From: Bowdeniella nasicola
Lineage (GTDB): Bacteria; Actinomycetota; Actinomycetes; Actinomycetales; Actinomycetaceae
DNA length: 64,000 nucleotides
NCBI RefSeq assembly: GCF_001907295.1
Contig: NZ_MQVR01000001.1
Location: 1 to 64,000 of the forward strand
Direction of reading: 5' to 3'
The notes under the pieces were generated by a model that saw only the letters and a program-made list of their open reading frames with translations, was not told the origin of the DNA and did not search any database. Shown here piece by piece: positions 62,825-64,000 of this stretch (the first letter of the stretch is position 1; each line of letters begins with the position of its first letter). The position numbers and the translations under genes are program-made.

Positions 62825-63667
62825 TTAGCCGCAGTTGCCGCCGGGCTTCGGCGGGTTCATGGCGTCGTTGGGCTTGTAATCGGCGCCCATGTTGTCCTTG
62901 AGGAACTTCTCCCAGGACCCGTCGTCAATCATCTTCTTGAGGGCCTCGTTGACCTTCTCGCACTTATCGGAGCCCTTCTGGACGCCGACGCCGTAGTTCT
63001 CCTCGGAGAACGGCTTACCGGCGAGCTTGAGCTTGCCCTGGTACTGGTCCTGGGCGGCGAAGCCCGCGAGGATGATGTCATCGGTGGTCACCGCATCGAC
63101 GGTGCCGGAGGAGAGCAGTTCGACGCATTCGGAGTAGCCCTGGGCTTCCTGCAACTGCACGCCCTGGGAGTACTCTTCCTTGATGCGCTGGGCCGGGGTA
63201 GAGCCCGCGACCGAGCAGAGCTTTTTACCGTCGAGGCTGTCCGGGCCGGTGATGTCCGAGTTGGAGTTCTGCACGAGCAGGCCCTGGCCAGCGACGAAGT
63301 ACGGGCCCGCGAAAGAGACCTTCTCCTTGCGGCCATCGGTGATGGAGTAGGTGGCAACGATGAGGTCGACCTGGCCGTTGGCGAGCATGTTCTCGCGCTG
63401 GGCCGAGACGGACTCCTTGAACTCGATCTGGTCTTCGCTGTAGCCGAGTTCCTTCGCGACATACTTCGCGACGTCGACGTCGAAGCCCTTGTAGTTTGAG
63501 CCTTCCTTTAGGCCGAGGCCGGGCTGATCGAACTTGATGCCGATCGTGATCTTGCCCTTGTCGCCGTCGCCGCCGCCTTCCTTGCCGCCGTCGCCGTTGG
63601 ACGAACACCCGGCAAGGGTGAGGGCCGCTGCGGCGAAGGCCGCCGCAATCTTTGCTGAGGTCCGCAT
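62825..63667 (-). CDS. gluB: glutamate/polar amino acid ABC transporter substrate-binding lipoprotein GluB
   Basis: A 280-residue lipoprotein (signal MRTSAKIAAAFAAAALTLAGC). After a Gly/Asp/Lys linker comes a type II periplasmic-binding fold: KITIGIKFDQPGLGLKEGSNYKGFDVDVAKYVAKELG, ENMLANGQVDLIVATYSIT, RKEKVSFAGPYFVAGQGLLV and CSVAGSTPAQRI. This is the GluB/GlnH family for glutamate or related amino acids. It follows gluA and precedes the hairpin. Confidence 0.9.
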   Translation of the reverse strand: MRTSAKIAAAFAAAALTLAGCSSNGDGGKEGGGDGDKGKITIGIKFDQPGLGLKEGSNYKGFDVDVAKYVAKELGYSEDQIEFKESVSAQRENMLANGQVDLIVATYSITDGRKEKVSFAGPYFVAGQGLLVQNSNSDITGPDSLDGKKLCSVAGSTPAQRIKEEYSQGVQLQEAQGYSECVELLSSGTVDAVTTDDIILAGFAAQDQYQGKLKLAGKPFSEENYGVGVQKGSDKCEKVNEALKKMIDDGSWEKFLKDNMGADYKPNDAMNPPKPGGNCG

Positions 63668-63677
63668 GGGGTCTCCT

Positions 63678-64000
63678 TTAGTGGGTGATGAGCTTGGACA
63701 GGAAGTCCTTCGCCCTACTAGACGTGGGATTGGTGAAGAAGGTGTCGGGTTCGGCTTCCTCGACGATCGCGCCGTCGGCCATGAAGACCACCCGGTCGGC
63801 GGCTTTGCGAGCAAAGCCCATTTCGTGGGTAACGACGATCATCGTCATGCCGCCCTTGGCGAGGTCGGTCATGACGTCGAGGACTTCGTTGATCATTTCG
63901 GGATCGAGTGCGGAGGTCGGCTCATCGAAGAGCATGACCTTCGGGTCCATTGCGAGGGCGCGCGCGATCGCTACACGCTGCTGCTGACCGCCGGAGAGCT
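63678..64000 (-). CDS. gluA: glutamate ABC transporter ATP-binding protein GluA (partial, 5' end outside window)
   Basis: The visible C-terminal 107 residues include the signature [16 protein letters not shown], Walker B ([15 protein letters not shown]), the D-loop and the H-loop ([20 protein letters not shown]), typical of amino-acid importer ATPases. Walker A lies beyond position 64000. It is the first of the gluA-gluB-gluC-gluD set. Confidence 0.93.
   Translation of the reverse strand, partial: LSGGQQQRVAIARALAMDPKVMLFDEPTSALDPEMINEVLDVMTDLAKGGMTMIVVTHEMGFARKAADRVVFMADGAIVEEAEPDTFFTNPTSSRAKDFLSKLITH

Noticed and set aside
1-64000. tRNA, rRNA or riboswitch genes
   Set aside because: No cloverleaf, rRNA core or known aptamer pattern was found in the gaps; gaps are short and accounted for.

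Overview
The window is about 64 kb of high-GC DNA from an actinobacterium. Evidence for this is the gene order (dprA-xerC / rpsB-tsf-pyrH-frr-cdsA / rlmN / dxr-rseP-ispG / proS / rimP-nusA-ylxR-infB / rbfA-truB-ribF / rpsO-pnp-dapB / rnj / ftsK-pgsA-pncC-clgR / recA-recX / gluABCD), a ClgR-type regulator, a DUF3046 protein, frequent GTG starts and many start codons preceded at 6-7 nt by a TANNNT -10 box (leaderless genes). An LPXTG-anchored subtilase with Pro-Thr-Glu repeats and a thioester-domain adhesin remnant suggest a host-associated, Actinomycetaceae-like organism; that placement is inference. I saw no rRNA, tRNA or CRISPR array.

Layout. 1-2.2 kb is a decayed accessory patch: an IS5-type transposase remnant, an Mrr-like nuclease gene, a frameshifted AbiEi-type antitoxin remnant on the minus strand, and the 3' half of comM, whose 5' half is missing. 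2.2-15.9 kb is core: dprA and xerC, an M23 peptidase on the minus strand, then translation factors (rpsB, tsf, frr), UMP kinase, phospholipid and isoprenoid (MEP) enzymes, RlmN, a site-2 protease and a GNAT enzyme. 16.0-19.7 kb is a large secreted, sortase-anchored subtilase on the minus strand. 19.9-28.0 kb carries an unknown gene, proS, a lipoprotein on the minus strand and the rimP-nusA-ylxR-infB cluster. 28.2-29.6 kb holds an unknown gene converging on a broken DUF222 gene. 29.8-33.6 kb is a linked unit of a DASS/SLC13-type anion transporter, a soluble cyclic-nucleotide-domain histidine kinase and a receiver-only response regulator. 33.6-41.2 kb is core again (rbfA, truB, ribF, an ArcD-like antiporter, rpsO, pnp, dapB).

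41.2-51.3 kb is mixed: a broken MFS gene, a DUF4232 lipoprotein, a GNAT enzyme, an AfuABC/FbpABC-type ABC importer, an OmpR-type two-component system, a glycerophosphodiesterase, dapA, and a thioester-domain gene interrupted by one in-frame TGA. 51.6-60.4 kb is core (RNase J, a PfkB kinase, ftsK, pgsA, pncC, clgR, DUF3046, recA with an SOS box, recX). 60.4-64 kb has an unknown gene, a small membrane gene also split by an in-frame TGA, and a glutamate-type ABC importer running off the window end.

How the genes fit together. The most system-like accessory unit is the minus-strand run GDPD - sensor kinase - response regulator - ABC importer (49.6 to 43.4 kb). GDPD, kinase and regulator overlap by 4 and 8 nt. 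A tandem GGTCACG repeat with a 10-bp period sits over the expected -35 position of the importer promoter, where an OmpR-type regulator would bind, so I infer an organophosphate or sugar-phosphate uptake regulon. The second is the transporter - soluble kinase - receiver unit at 29.8-33.6 kb, which has no obvious DNA-binding output. At least seven genes in 64 kb are broken, which points to ongoing gene decay.
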